DNA from: RPQJ01 sp963706535
GTDB taxonomy: Bacteria; Pseudomonadota; Gammaproteobacteria; Steroidobacterales; Steroidobacteraceae
Length of the DNA stretch: 64,000 nt
Assembly (NCBI GenBank): GCA_963706535.1
Contig: CAVPMU010000002.1
Span: 618,272 to 682,271 of the forward strand
Direction: 5' to 3'
Part shown: piece by piece, positions 35,213 to 43,729 of the stretch
Layout: the number at the start of each line of letters is the position of its first letter
Position numbering within the stretch: position 1 is the first letter of the stretch
Made by a program: the position numbers and the translations under genes
The notes under the pieces: generated by a model
Databases searched by the model: none
Seen by the model: the letters and a program-made list of their open reading frames with translations, nothing else
What the model was told of the DNA's origin: nothing

Positions 35213-36697
35213 TCAGCGGCGATGGATCAGGAAGTCGACCAGCAGCGGGACCGGGCGCCCGGTGCTGCCCTTCTGGGCGCCGCCGAGGTACGCCGTCCCG
35301 GCGATGTCGAGGTGCGCCCAGCGCAGCCCATCCGTGAACTTCGCGAGGAAGCAGGCGGCCGTGATGGCGCCGCCCTCGCGGCCGCAGGCGTTGGCGAAGT
35401 CCGCGAAATTGCTCTTCAGCTGGTCGTGGTACTCCTCGGCCATCGGCATGTGCCACGCGCGGTCCTCGGCGCGGCGCCCCGCTTCCTCGATCTCCGCGGC
35501 CAGTTCGTCGTCGTTGCTCATCACCGCGGTGGTGTGTGCGCCGAGCGCGATTACGCAGGCCCCGGTGAGCGTGGCGACGTCGATCACCAGCGCGGGCTTG
35601 AAGCGCCGCGCGTAGGTGAGCGCGTCGCACAGGATCAGGCGTCCCTCGGCGTCGGTGTTGAGGACCTCGATGGTCTGGCCCGACATGCTGTGCACGATGT
35701 CGCCCGGCTTGGTGGCGCGGCCGCCCGGCATGTTCTCGCAGGCCGGCACGACACCGACGACGTTCAACGGCAGGCCGATCTCGGCCGCCGCCTTGATCGC
35801 GCCGAACACGCTAGCCGCGCCCGTCATGTCGAACTTCATCTCGTCCATGCCGGGCGGCTGCTTGAGCGAGATGCCGCCGCTGTCGAAGGTGACGCCCTTG
35901 CCGACCAGCGCGACCGGCGCCTGCTTCGGGGCCGCGCCCTGGTAGCGGATCACCAGCAGCCTGGCGGGCTCGTCCGTGCCAGCCGTCACCGACAGGAAGG
36001 ATCCCATCTTGAGGCGCTTCAGCTCGGGCTCGTCCAGCACCTGCACCTTGATGCTGCGGTGCTCGCGGGCGAGGTCACGCGCGGTCCGGGCGAGGTAGGA
36101 GGGCGTGCAGACGTTGGCGGGGAGGTTGGCGAGATCACGCGTGAGTGCCGCGCCGAGCGCGATGCCACGGCCGTGCGCGAGCCCGCGCTCGGCGTCCTGC
36201 TTCTGGTCGCGGTCCGGCACCGCGACGCCAAGACTCGCGAGCGCCGGCGCGCGCGGCTTGCGCCCGCTGCGGATGGCCGGAACGCGGTAGAGGGCGTGCC
36301 CGGCAGCCTCGGCCGCGAGTCGCCCACGATAATAGGCATCGGTGTCCGCCACGGGCTCCTGCGACAGATAGCTCACCGCATCGCGGGCGCCGGTCCTGGC
36401 GACCGCCGTCACTGCCGCGAGCACCGCCTTCCGGTACTGCTTGCGCTTGAACCCGTCCTTCTTCCCCAGGCCCACGACGAGGACGCGCGCGCAGGGGCCG
36501 CGGTCCACGTCTAGCAGCGCCACTTCCCCGGCCTTGCCGCGCAGGTCGCCGCGCTTGACGAGCCGTGCGAGCCGGCCGCCGAGGGCGGTGTCGAGTTGGG
36601 CGGCGGCCGTGGAGAGGGCCCCCGATTCGTACAGCCCGACGATCGCGCAGTCCGTGCGCTGGCGCGCGGCCGAGCCGCTGACGGCGTAGAAACGCAT
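35213..36697 (-). CDS. pepA: Leucyl aminopeptidase (M17)
   Basis: The 494-residue dimetal aminopeptidase has the catalytic NTDAEGR motif (347-353), the lysine-bearing LVGKGVTFDSGGISLKQP and the MKFDMTGAASV block. It removes N-terminal residues from peptides; in E. coli the same protein also binds DNA for Xer recombination and pyrimidine control. It is divergent from lptF over a 96-bp gap that has no clear promoter. Confidence 0.95.
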   Translation of the reverse strand: MRFYAVSGSAARQRTDCAIVGLYESGALSTAAAQLDTALGGRLARLVKRGDLRGKAGEVALLDVDRGPCARVLVVGLGKKDGFKRKQYRKAVLAAVTAVARTGARDAVSYLSQEPVADTDAYYRGRLAAEAAGHALYRVPAIRSGRKPRAPALASLGVAVPDRDQKQDAERGLAHGRGIALGAALTRDLANLPANVCTPSYLARTARDLAREHRSIKVQVLDEPELKRLKMGSFLSVTAGTDEPARLLVIRYQGAAPKQAPVALVGKGVTFDSGGISLKQPPGMDEMKFDMTGAASVFGAIKAAAEIGLPLNVVGVVPACENMPGGRATKPGDIVHSMSGQTIEVLNTDAEGRLILCDALTYARRFKPALVIDVATLTGACVIALGAHTTAVMSNDDELAAEIEEAGRRAEDRAWHMPMAEEYHDQLKSNFADFANACGREGGAITAACFLAKFTDGLRWAHLDIAGTAYLGGAQKGSTGRPVPLLVDFLIHRR

Positions 36698-36793
36698 GCT
36701 CTGTTCCTTACGTTTAAGCTGGTGGGCCGCAGTCGCCGCCCGTTAGACTCGGCGACGGCGGAGTCTACCGTTTCCTGTCTGGAGCCGCGACCT

Positions 36794-37885
36794 GTGCTCA
36801 CCCGGCTTGACCGTTACCTGCTGCGCGAGGTCGCCCAGACGTTCGTCGCCGTCGCGGGCGTGCTGCTCGTGATCCTGCTGTCGAACCAGCTGGCGCGGGT
36901 GCTCGGGCAGGCGGCCCAGAGCGAATTTCCCGGCGACGTGGTCCTGGCGCTGATCGGGCTCACGACGCTGCAGCAGCTCACGGTGCTGGTGCCGATCGGG
37001 CTGTTCCTCGGCATCGTGCTCGCGCTCGGACGGCTCTACCACGAGAGCGAGATGACGGCGATGAGCGCCTGCGGCGTGGGTCCGCTCAGCATCTATCGAC
37101 CGATCCTGCTGCTCACGCTGGTCGTGGTCGCGCTGCTGTCGGCGCTCTCGTTCCGCGTGGTGCCGGCCGTGGGCGCACGCGCCCAGGAGATCCGCATCGA
37201 GGCGCTGCGCGCGGCGCAGTTCGGTGCGCTCGAGGCCGGCCGCTTCCGTTCCTTCGCCGGCGGCGACGCGGTCTTCTACGCGGAGAAGGTCGAGCGCGCG
37301 GGCAGGCTCGAAGGCGTGTTCGTGCAGCGGCGCAGCGAGGACCGCCTCGAGATCGCCGTGGCCGAGCACGCGGAGCAGCGCGGGGCGGGGCAGGCGGAGC
37401 AGCTGTTCGTGCTGTTCGACGGCCGGCGCTACGAGGGCGTGCCCGGCTCGCAGGAATGGCGCGTGGTCGAGTTCAAGGAGCACGGCATCCCGGTGCGGCT
37501 GCCCGACTTCAAGGCGCGGAAGGAGCGGCGCGAGCTGAAGGCGACCCGCGACCTGATCGGCTCGACGGACGACCCGGACCGCGCCGAGCTCGCGTGGCGC
37601 GTGGCCGTGCCGACCATGGCGCTGGTTCTCATGGCGCTCGGCGTGCCGCTCGCCAAGCTGCGGCCGCGGCAGGGACGGTACGCACGCATCGGCATCGCGA
37701 TCCTGGTCTATTTCGTGTACTCGAACCTGCTCGCCGCCACTCGCGTCTGGATCGAGAAGGGCGACCCGGGCGGCGCGCTCGGCCTGTGGTGGGTGCACCT
37801 GCTGCCGCTCGCCGTGGCCGCCTGGCTGCTGTGGCGCGACGAGCGGCCCGGCCCGGTCTGGCGGCGGCGCACGGGGAGTGCGTGA
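36794..37885 (+). CDS. lptF: LPS export permease LptF
   Basis: The 363-residue YjgP/YjgQ family protein has six membrane helices split three and three around a periplasmic beta-jellyroll region (about 110-265). The N-terminus LDRYLLREVAQTFVAVAGVLL is typical of LptF. With LptG and LptB it extracts lipopolysaccharide from the inner membrane. The GTG at 36794 gives the family start; the frame is open further upstream but runs through the pepA promoter side. Confidence 0.93.
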   Translation: MLTRLDRYLLREVAQTFVAVAGVLLVILLSNQLARVLGQAAQSEFPGDVVLALIGLTTLQQLTVLVPIGLFLGIVLALGRLYHESEMTAMSACGVGPLSIYRPILLLTLVVVALLSALSFRVVPAVGARAQEIRIEALRAAQFGALEAGRFRSFAGGDAVFYAEKVERAGRLEGVFVQRRSEDRLEIAVAEHAEQRGAGQAEQLFVLFDGRRYEGVPGSQEWRVVEFKEHGIPVRLPDFKARKERRELKATRDLIGSTDDPDRAELAWRVAVPTMALVLMALGVPLAKLRPRQGRYARIGIAILVYFVYSNLLAATRVWIEKGDPGGALGLWWVHLLPLAVAAWLLWRDERPGPVWRRRTGSA

Positions 37886-37886
37886 G

Positions 37887-38954
37887 ATGCCCACGCTCGG
37901 CATGTACCTGGTGCGCACGATCCTCGGCTACGCGGCGCTGGCGCTGCTGGTGCTGCTGGCGCTCGGTGCGCTTTTCCTGTTCATCGGCCAGCAGGACGAC
38001 ATCGGCACCGGCACTTACTCCGCCTCGCAGGCGATGCTGTTCGTCGCGCTCAACCTGCCGACCTACATGTTCGAACTGCTGCCGGTCGGCGCGCTGATCG
38101 GAGCCCTGCTCGGGCTCGGCAACCTCGCGCGCGGCAGCGAGATGGTGGTGATGCGCGCCGCCGGCATCACCACCCTGCAGTTCTGCCGCTGGCTGGCACT
38201 CGCCGGCCTCGTCCTAGCGGTGCTGATGGTGGTGCTGGGCGAGTTCGTCGCGCCGCCGCTCGAGAAGTACGGGCGGCAACTCAAGGTCTTCAGCAAGTAC
38301 AGCGAGTTCAGCTTCGCCGGCAACCGCGGTACCTGGGTGCGCGACGGCGACACGATCATCAGCGTCGAGCAGCAGTCCGCGGACGCGCGCTACGGCGGCG
38401 TGCAGGTGTTTCGCTTCGAGGCGGGGCGACGCCTGGCGAGCGTCGGTCGCGCCGAGTCGGCGAGCGTCGACGAGGCCAATCGCTGGCGACTGGAGGCCTA
38501 CGCCGAGACGGGCTTCACGAACGGCGGCACCACGGCGGCGAAGTCGGACGTCCAGGAGATCGACTCGACGCTGTCCCCGGACTTCCTCGGGCTGGCGGTG
38601 GTCGAACCCGAGACGATGGGGCTGCGCGACCTCGTGAAGTACATCGGCCACCTGCAGCGCAATGACCTCGAGTCCACGCAGTTCGAGATCGCGCTGTGGT
38701 CGCGCACGGCGCGGGTCGCCGCCCTGGTCCTGGTCGTGATCCTCGCGCTGCCCTTCGCGCTCGGTCCGATGCGCTCGTCGGGGCAGGGGGCGCGTACCAT
38801 CGTCGGCATCCTGATCGGCGCGGGGTTCGTCCTGCTGAGCCGGACGCTCGAGAGCAGCGGGCAACTGTTCGACATGCCGCCGTGGCTGGTCGGGTGGCTG
38901 CCGACGGCGCTGCTCGCGGCGCTGACGATGGCAATGCTCACCCGCGCGCGCTGA
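37887..38954 (+). CDS. lptG: LPS export permease LptG
   Basis: The 355-residue partner of LptF has six membrane helices and a periplasmic domain. TLGMYLVRTILGY at the start and SGQGARTIVGILIGAGFVLLSRTLE near the end are LptG features. The ATG at 37887 is preferred to a GTG at 37878 because GGGGAG sits eight bases before the ATG. It lies one base after the lptF stop. Confidence 0.93.
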   Translation: MPTLGMYLVRTILGYAALALLVLLALGALFLFIGQQDDIGTGTYSASQAMLFVALNLPTYMFELLPVGALIGALLGLGNLARGSEMVVMRAAGITTLQFCRWLALAGLVLAVLMVVLGEFVAPPLEKYGRQLKVFSKYSEFSFAGNRGTWVRDGDTIISVEQQSADARYGGVQVFRFEAGRRLASVGRAESASVDEANRWRLEAYAETGFTNGGTTAAKSDVQEIDSTLSPDFLGLAVVEPETMGLRDLVKYIGHLQRNDLESTQFEIALWSRTARVAALVLVVILALPFALGPMRSSGQGARTIVGILIGAGFVLLSRTLESSGQLFDMPPWLVGWLPTALLAALTMAMLTRAR

Positions 38955-38960
38955 GTGGCC

Positions 38961-39404
38961 TCAGGCCTCGCGTCGCCGAGCGCGTTTCGGTACCTGGACG
39001 ACGCGCGTGCGAGTCCAGCGGTCGTGCCACGCACGACGCTCGGGGTCGAACAGGATCCACACGAAGCCGAGTCCAGCCGCGGCGAGCGACACCGTCGCGG
39101 CCGCGAGCCTGCGCAAGGTATCCGGCCAGGTGAGCAGCGAGCCGTCCTCGCGCTCCACCCGCAGGCGCCAGGAGGCCATGCCCAGCGTCTGCCCGCGCCG
39201 CGTCCAGAACAGGCCGTAGAAGCCGACGAACAGCACGAGCAGCACCGCGCGGTAGATGAACTCGAGGGCCGGGTGAGCGGCCGGCGTGATCGCCTCGCCG
39301 CCGGTCAGCGGCAGCATGATCGCGGTGGCGACCATGAACAGCGCCAGCAGCAGCAGCGTATCGTAGAGCAGGGCGCCGAGGCGGCGCAGTAGTCCGGCGG
39401 GCAT
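38961..39404 (-). CDS. RDD family membrane protein
   Basis: A 147-residue protein with RLGALLYDTLLLLALFMV at the start (RDD-like Arg/Asp signature), three hydrophobic helices, and the later YGLFWTRRGQTLGMASWRLRV motif of RDD proteins. Function unknown; some RDD proteins act in ion exchange. Its start codon almost meets that of the divergent cytochrome b gene, leaving no room for a separate promoter region. Confidence 0.85.
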   Translation of the reverse strand: MPAGLLRRLGALLYDTLLLLALFMVATAIMLPLTGGEAITPAAHPALEFIYRAVLLVLFVGFYGLFWTRRGQTLGMASWRLRVEREDGSLLTWPDTLRRLAAATVSLAAAGLGFVWILFDPERRAWHDRWTRTRVVQVPKRARRREA

Positions 39405-39414
39405 GGCGGGCAGT

Positions 39415-40119
39415 ATGAAGGAACCACCTGCGGTATCGCGACCCGACTCGCGGCTGGTCTGGGACCTGCCGGTACGGCTCGGCCACTGGCTGCTCGTGAC
39501 CTGCGTGGCCGGTTCGTGGCTCACGCACCAGGCCGGCATCGAGTGGTTCGCGTGGCACCGACGCTTCGGCTACGCGGCGCTCGTGCTGGTGCTGTTCCGC
39601 ATTGCATGGGGTTTCGTCGGCACGCGGCACGCGAGGTTCGCGAACTTCGTGGCCGGGCCGCCGGCCATCGTCGCGTACCTGCGCGGCGGTGCGCGCGACG
39701 AGGCCGTGGGCCACAATCCCCTCGGCGCCTTGAGCATCGTTGCGATGCTCGTGCTGCTGCTGCTGCAGGCGGCCACCGGCCTCTTCGCGAACGACGAAAT
39801 CGCCAATGCCGGACCGTTCTATGGCTGGGTGGCGCACGAGACCAGCAACCGCATCACGGCGCTGCACCACGCGAACTTCGACTGGCTGCTGGCATTGATC
39901 GTCCTGCACGTCGCCGCCGTGGCCTGGCACGTGCGCATGCGGCGCAGTGCGCTCATCCGCGCGATGGTGACTGGTCGCAAGGACGCCGGGCAGGTCCCGG
40001 TGCGCGAGGCGATCACCGGGTCGCGGCTGCCGCTCGCTGCGGCGATCGTCGTCGTGCTGGTCGTCGCGCTGGCACTCGCGATACGCGCGGCGCCCGAGGC
40101 CGCGATCGCATTGTTCTGA
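39415..40119 (+). CDS. Di-heme cytochrome b (b561/hydrogenase-type)
   Basis: A 234-residue membrane protein with four to five helices and an extra C-terminal helix. The haem-binding His are expected in VRLGHWLLV, FAWHRRFGYAAL, ITALHHANFDWLL and VLHVAAVAWHVRM. VWDLPVRLGHW at the start is typical of the cytochrome b561 / Ni-Fe-hydrogenase b-subunit family. It converges with a cytochrome c' gene one base away, a pairing that suggests electron exchange. ATG 39415 was preferred to ATG 39403, which overlaps the opposite gene's start. Confidence 0.87.
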   Translation: MKEPPAVSRPDSRLVWDLPVRLGHWLLVTCVAGSWLTHQAGIEWFAWHRRFGYAALVLVLFRIAWGFVGTRHARFANFVAGPPAIVAYLRGGARDEAVGHNPLGALSIVAMLVLLLLQAATGLFANDEIANAGPFYGWVAHETSNRITALHHANFDWLLALIVLHVAAVAWHVRMRRSALIRAMVTGRKDAGQVPVREAITGSRLPLAAAIVVVLVVALALAIRAAPEAAIALF

Positions 40120-40120
40120 C

Positions 40121-40594
40121 TCAGTCGGAGCGGTACTCGTCGTGGCAGGCCTTGCATGCATTGGCCACGTCGAGGAACGCAGCCCTCGATTTCGCCTCGT
40201 CGCCGCCCTTCGCAATGCTGGCGAGTCCTGCGCTGCGCTCGACCAGGGTCTTCATCCTGGCGTCGAAGTCCGCGCGGTTGCGCCACATGCTGGGCTTGAG
40301 TCGCGACCCGGCAACGTCCTGCGTCTCCGGGGAGTAGGACTCCGCAAGCATCGGCGTGAGGGCGGCCACGCGTCCCGCGCGCATCGCGAATTCAGCAGCA
40401 TCGTATGGCGCCTTGCCCTGGGCCATGGCGCCCAACGGGCCAAAGTTCCAGGCGATCGCCTGGTAGACGGCCTTGCGGTACTTGAGGGCCTGCTCGCCTT
40501 TGGTCGGCTGGACCTGCGCGTACGAGGAGCCGGCGAGGGCGGAGCAGGCGAGGGCGACGGCGATGGCGAGATGGCGTGCGCGGTACAGGTGCAT
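40121..40594 (-). CDS. Cytochrome c' (periplasmic)
   Basis: A 157-residue protein with a signal peptide cut near SYA-Q (26). It forms a four-helix bundle and has the c-type haem motif CKACH (147-151) near the C-terminus, the placement that marks cytochrome c' and class II cytochromes c. These bind NO or CO or carry electrons. The facing cytochrome b gene is the usual neighbour. Confidence 0.9.
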   Translation of the reverse strand: MHLYRARHLAIAVALACSALAGSSYAQVQPTKGEQALKYRKAVYQAIAWNFGPLGAMAQGKAPYDAAEFAMRAGRVAALTPMLAESYSPETQDVAGSRLKPSMWRNRADFDARMKTLVERSAGLASIAKGGDEAKSRAAFLDVANACKACHDEYRSD

Positions 40595-40601
40595 CGTCGG
40601 G

Positions 40602-41234
40602 TCACTCCGGTGGCTGGCGGGCCTGTGCCTCGATGGCCGCGCGGTGCTTGCGCAGGATCTTCAGGATCTCCGCCTCGGGCGGACGGTCCGCCAGCCGTGC
40701 GATGAGGCTTGCGAGCTGCGGCCACTCACGGCCCCAGTTCAGGAAACGCACGGCGTCGGCGATCACTGTCGCCGCCAGCTTGTCCGGCACCTCCGGAGCC
40801 GCTTCGGCCTTGGGAGGCGCCTTGCGGGCCGGACGGGGAGCCGCCTTGGGCGGCACAGGGGCCGGTGCAGGTGTGGGTGCCGGCTTCCCGATTGCAGGCC
40901 TGGCAACGGACTTGGCCGCGGGCTCGCGCTTCGCGAGCGGGATGAATCGCTCGACGTGCTCGGAGCCAAGCAGCGTGGTGAGGAAACTCATGAGCTCGAG
41001 CGCCTCCGAGAATCCGGTGTCGCCACGGGCCTCACGATCGGCGAGGACGCGCTTCAGTTCGAGCAGGCGGGCATGCGCCAGTTCCAGGACCCACTTGGTC
41101 GGGCGCTGGTGCCTGGGCCAGTCCTGGACCCTGGCGTACTCGGCGTCGTCGAGCTGCAGGTAGCGGGCGTGCACCTCGACGCTCTCAAGCCATCGCTCGA
41201 GTAGCTCGGCGATGCGCTGGTCCGCGGCGCTCAT
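40602..41234 (-). CDS. Hypothetical protein with Pro/Ala/Lys-rich linker
   Basis: A 210-residue protein. The N-terminal helical domain (about 1-105) and a short C-terminal helical domain (about 150-210) are joined by a Pro/Ala/Lys linker. No signal peptide or membrane segment was found and no family is recognised. It lies seven bases before the cytochrome c' gene on the same strand and is divergent from the DUF6502 gene. The start at 41234 (MSAADQR) is preferred to the longer frame. Confidence 0.65.
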   Translation of the reverse strand: MSAADQRIAELLERWLESVEVHARYLQLDDAEYARVQDWPRHQRPTKWVLELAHARLLELKRVLADREARGDTGFSEALELMSFLTTLLGSEHVERFIPLAKREPAAKSVARPAIGKPAPTPAPAPVPPKAAPRPARKAPPKAEAAPEVPDKLAATVIADAVRFLNWGREWPQLASLIARLADRPPEAEILKILRKHRAAIEAQARQPPE

Positions 41235-41275
41235 GCTGCACCCATGCTGTACATGCGCCACGAGTGTAATACGCG

Positions 41276-41297
41276 CGATCGCCATAGTCGGCGATCG
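41276..41297. promoter_or_regulatory. 8-bp inverted repeat, possible operator
   Basis: CGATCGCC and GGCGATCG are perfect inverted copies separated by six bases. They lie in the gap of about 180 bp between the divergent hypothetical gene and the DUF6502 gene. The symmetry fits a dimeric regulator site. No known regulator consensus is matched. Confidence 0.35.
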
Positions 41298-41385
41298 GCT
41301 GCCCGGCACGCCCGGGTTGCGACCCGGATCCCGTTATTGCGCCGATCAAGGCCGTCGTGGACGGCCTGGGGCTTGTCAATGGCTT

Positions 41386-41416
41386 CCATATATGAGACAA
41401 ACAATACCATATATGG
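41386..41416 (+). promoter_or_regulatory. Two direct CCATATATG repeats, 21 bp apart, at the DUF6502 start
   Basis: CCATATATG occurs at 41386-41394 and again at 41407-41415, where it extends to the palindrome CCATATATGG. The 21-bp spacing is two helical turns. Both copies end in an in-frame ATG for the DUF6502 gene. The block is a sharp AT island in GC-rich DNA, which fits a regulator binding site overlapping the start. Confidence 0.5.
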
Positions 41417-42231
41417 AACATTCTTCGGAAAGGCCCATCGTCGTTGCCTGCCGCCTGTGGTTGCGGCCTGTGACGCGCTGGCTGCTCCGCTCCGGCATCA
41501 CCTGGAAGGAATTCGCCGAGCTTGCGCGGCAGGCGTTCGTCGACACGGCCACGGACGAATTCGGGCTGCGGGGCCGCAAGACGAACGTCTCGCGCGTCGC
41601 CCTGCTCACGGGCCTGGCCCGCCGCGAGGTGCGGCGGCTGCGCGAGACCAGCGCACGCGTTCCGGCGGCGCGCGGCGAGGAGTCGCTCAACCATGCGAGT
41701 CGCGTCCTGTCCGGCTGGCATCTCGACCACGAGTTCCTCGAGCCCGATGGCGGCCCGCGCCTGCTGCCGGCGACCGGCCCGGCGCCGAGCTTCGAGGTGC
41801 TGCTCAAGCGATACGCGGGCGACATACCGGTCACGGCGCTGGTGAAGGAACTGGTGAAGTCCGGGTCGATAGAGCGACTCGACGACGGCTCCTATCGCGC
41901 GCTGCGACGCTTCTACATGCCGACTCCGATGGACGGCCGAGCGATCGAGCGGGCTGGCAGCGTGCTCGCCGACATCGCGACCACGGTCGAGCACAACCTG
42001 TCGCACAACGAACGCGAGCCGTCGCGTTTCGAGGGCCGCGCCCAGAGTCGCCGGGTGGATGCACGCGACCTGCCCGCGTTCCGTGCGTTCGTCGAGCGCG
42101 AAGCGCAGGCGCTGCTCGAGCGAGTCGACGACTGGCTGAACACCCACGAGGCGCCGGCGGACGCCAAGGCAGTGCGCCTCGGCGTCGGCGTGTACGCAAT
42201 TCACGGCGCCATGCCGGGAGAGAAGGAATGA
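41413..42231 (+). CDS. DUF6502 family protein, possible transcriptional regulator
   Basis: A 272-residue protein from the second ATG (MEHSSE); an ATG at 41392 would add seven residues. Neither has a good ribosome binding site. ITWKEFAELARQAFVDTATDEF and RGRKTNVSRVALLTGLARREV resemble a helix-turn-helix and match DUF6502 as I know it. The C-terminal half contains a Ser/Arg-rich segment. No membrane helix is seen. The stop overlaps the following DUF5666 start (ATGA), so the two products are coupled. Regulation of the DUF5666 genes is inferred from the fold and position. Confidence 0.72.
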   Translation: MEHSSERPIVVACRLWLRPVTRWLLRSGITWKEFAELARQAFVDTATDEFGLRGRKTNVSRVALLTGLARREVRRLRETSARVPAARGEESLNHASRVLSGWHLDHEFLEPDGGPRLLPATGPAPSFEVLLKRYAGDIPVTALVKELVKSGSIERLDDGSYRALRRFYMPTPMDGRAIERAGSVLADIATTVEHNLSHNEREPSRFEGRAQSRRVDARDLPAFRAFVEREAQALLERVDDWLNTHEAPADAKAVRLGVGVYAIHGAMPGEKE

Positions 42232-43661
42232 AGCAGGGAACTCGATTCGGATTTGCGATCTCCATCGCCGCCGCGCTGCTGGCGGTGGGTTGCGGCGGCG
42301 GTGGCGGTGGTGGTGGCGAAACCGTCGGCGGCATCGATCGCGGCGGAATCACGATCGCCAGCGGCCCGATCAACGGCTTCGGCAGCGTCATCGTCAATGG
42401 CGTCCACTACGCGACGGCAGGCGCGTCCATCATCATCGACGACCAGCCGGGCGCGGAGTCCGACCTGCGTGTCGGCCAGGTGGTACGCGTCGAAGGCACC
42501 GTGGACGCGAGCGGCATCACCGGCACGGCTCGCTCGATACGCTACGACGATGTCGTCGAAGGCCCCGTGCAGGGCATCGACGTCGCCGCCTCGCGCCTCG
42601 TGGTGCTCGGCCAGACGATCGTGGTCGGTGCCGGCACCTCCTACGACGACGCGATCGTGCCCCGCGGGCTCGAGGGCCTCGTGGTCGGCGACCACGTCGA
42701 GGTCAGTGGCCTGGTCGATTCCAGTGGCCTGATCAGCGCCACGCGCATCGAGCGCAAGTCCGCCGCAGGTTCCTTCGAGGTCAAGGGGATCGCGAGTGCC
42801 GTGGACACGGTGGCACGCCGGTTCACGATCAACGCACTGGTGGTCGATTACTCGGCCGCGCAGTTGAGCGGCTTCGCTTCCGGCCAACCCGCCAACGGCG
42901 ACCTGCTCGAAGCAAAGGGCACCGTGAACGGCTCGGGCGTATTCGTCGCGACGAGCCTCGAACGGGAGTCCGCGAGCCTCGCCGGTGGCATCGACGACGA
43001 CGCGGACCTCGAGGGACTGGTGACGCGCTTCGCATCGGTGGCCGATTTCGACGTCGCCGGACAGCGCGTCACGACCACGGCCGCGACGCGATACGAGGGC
43101 GGCACGGTGGCGGACCTCGCGCTCGACGTGAACGTCGAGGTGGAAGGCGGTTTCGACGCGACGGGTCGCATCGTGGCGGCCGAGATCGAGTTCCGTCGTG
43201 CTGGCGACGTGGAGGTCACGGCGCAGGTCGAGTCGGTGAGCGCTTCCGCCGGCACGCTGACAGTCCTCGGCCAGGTCGTGCGCACGACCGCCATCACGCG
43301 CTTCGAGGACAAGAGCGACGCCGACGTCGAGCGGTTCAGCCTCGCGGACCTCGGCGTGGGCGATTGGGTTTCCATCCATGCTTACGGTGATTCGGGCGGC
43401 CTCGTCGCGACCTTGCTCGAGCGCGAGGAGCCGCAGGCACGCGTCGAACTGCAGGGCACCGCGAACAACGTCGCGGAGCCGGGCTTCAGCATCGCCGGCG
43501 TGGCGGTCGCGACCGACGCGCAAACCGAGTTCAGGAATACAAATGGTGAGCCGATCACGGCTGCCGCCTTCTTCGCCGCGGCCGCGGGCCGCGAGGTGAA
43601 GGTACGGGGCACGCTGGTCGGTAACACCGTGCTGGCCGAACGGGCCGAGCTCGAGGACTGA
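42228..43661 (+). CDS. DUF5666 repeat lipoprotein 1
   Basis: A 477-residue lipoprotein. Lipobox AVGC with Cys22 is followed by an eight-Gly run. The mature part consists of repeated small beta domains of DUF5666 type, each about 65-80 residues: GPINGFGSVIVNGVHY, then VVVGDHVEVSGLVDSSG, LLEAKGTVNGSGVF, and so on. This probably makes a row of beta-barrel (OB-like) modules at the cell surface or in the periplasm. Function unknown. It is a paralogue of the next gene, with GFGSVIVNGVHY identical in both. Confidence 0.8.
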   Translation: MKQGTRFGFAISIAAALLAVGCGGGGGGGGETVGGIDRGGITIASGPINGFGSVIVNGVHYATAGASIIIDDQPGAESDLRVGQVVRVEGTVDASGITGTARSIRYDDVVEGPVQGIDVAASRLVVLGQTIVVGAGTSYDDAIVPRGLEGLVVGDHVEVSGLVDSSGLISATRIERKSAAGSFEVKGIASAVDTVARRFTINALVVDYSAAQLSGFASGQPANGDLLEAKGTVNGSGVFVATSLERESASLAGGIDDDADLEGLVTRFASVADFDVAGQRVTTTAATRYEGGTVADLALDVNVEVEGGFDATGRIVAAEIEFRRAGDVEVTAQVESVSASAGTLTVLGQVVRTTAITRFEDKSDADVERFSLADLGVGDWVSIHAYGDSGGLVATLLEREEPQARVELQGTANNVAEPGFSIAGVAVATDAQTEFRNTNGEPITAAAFFAAAAGREVKVRGTLVGNTVLAERAELED

Positions 43662-43729
43662 CCGGGGCTCCGGGGTAAGGCGCCGCGCGAGCGGCGGAAC
43701 CGATCAGTACCGAGCATTCGAGGTAAGAC

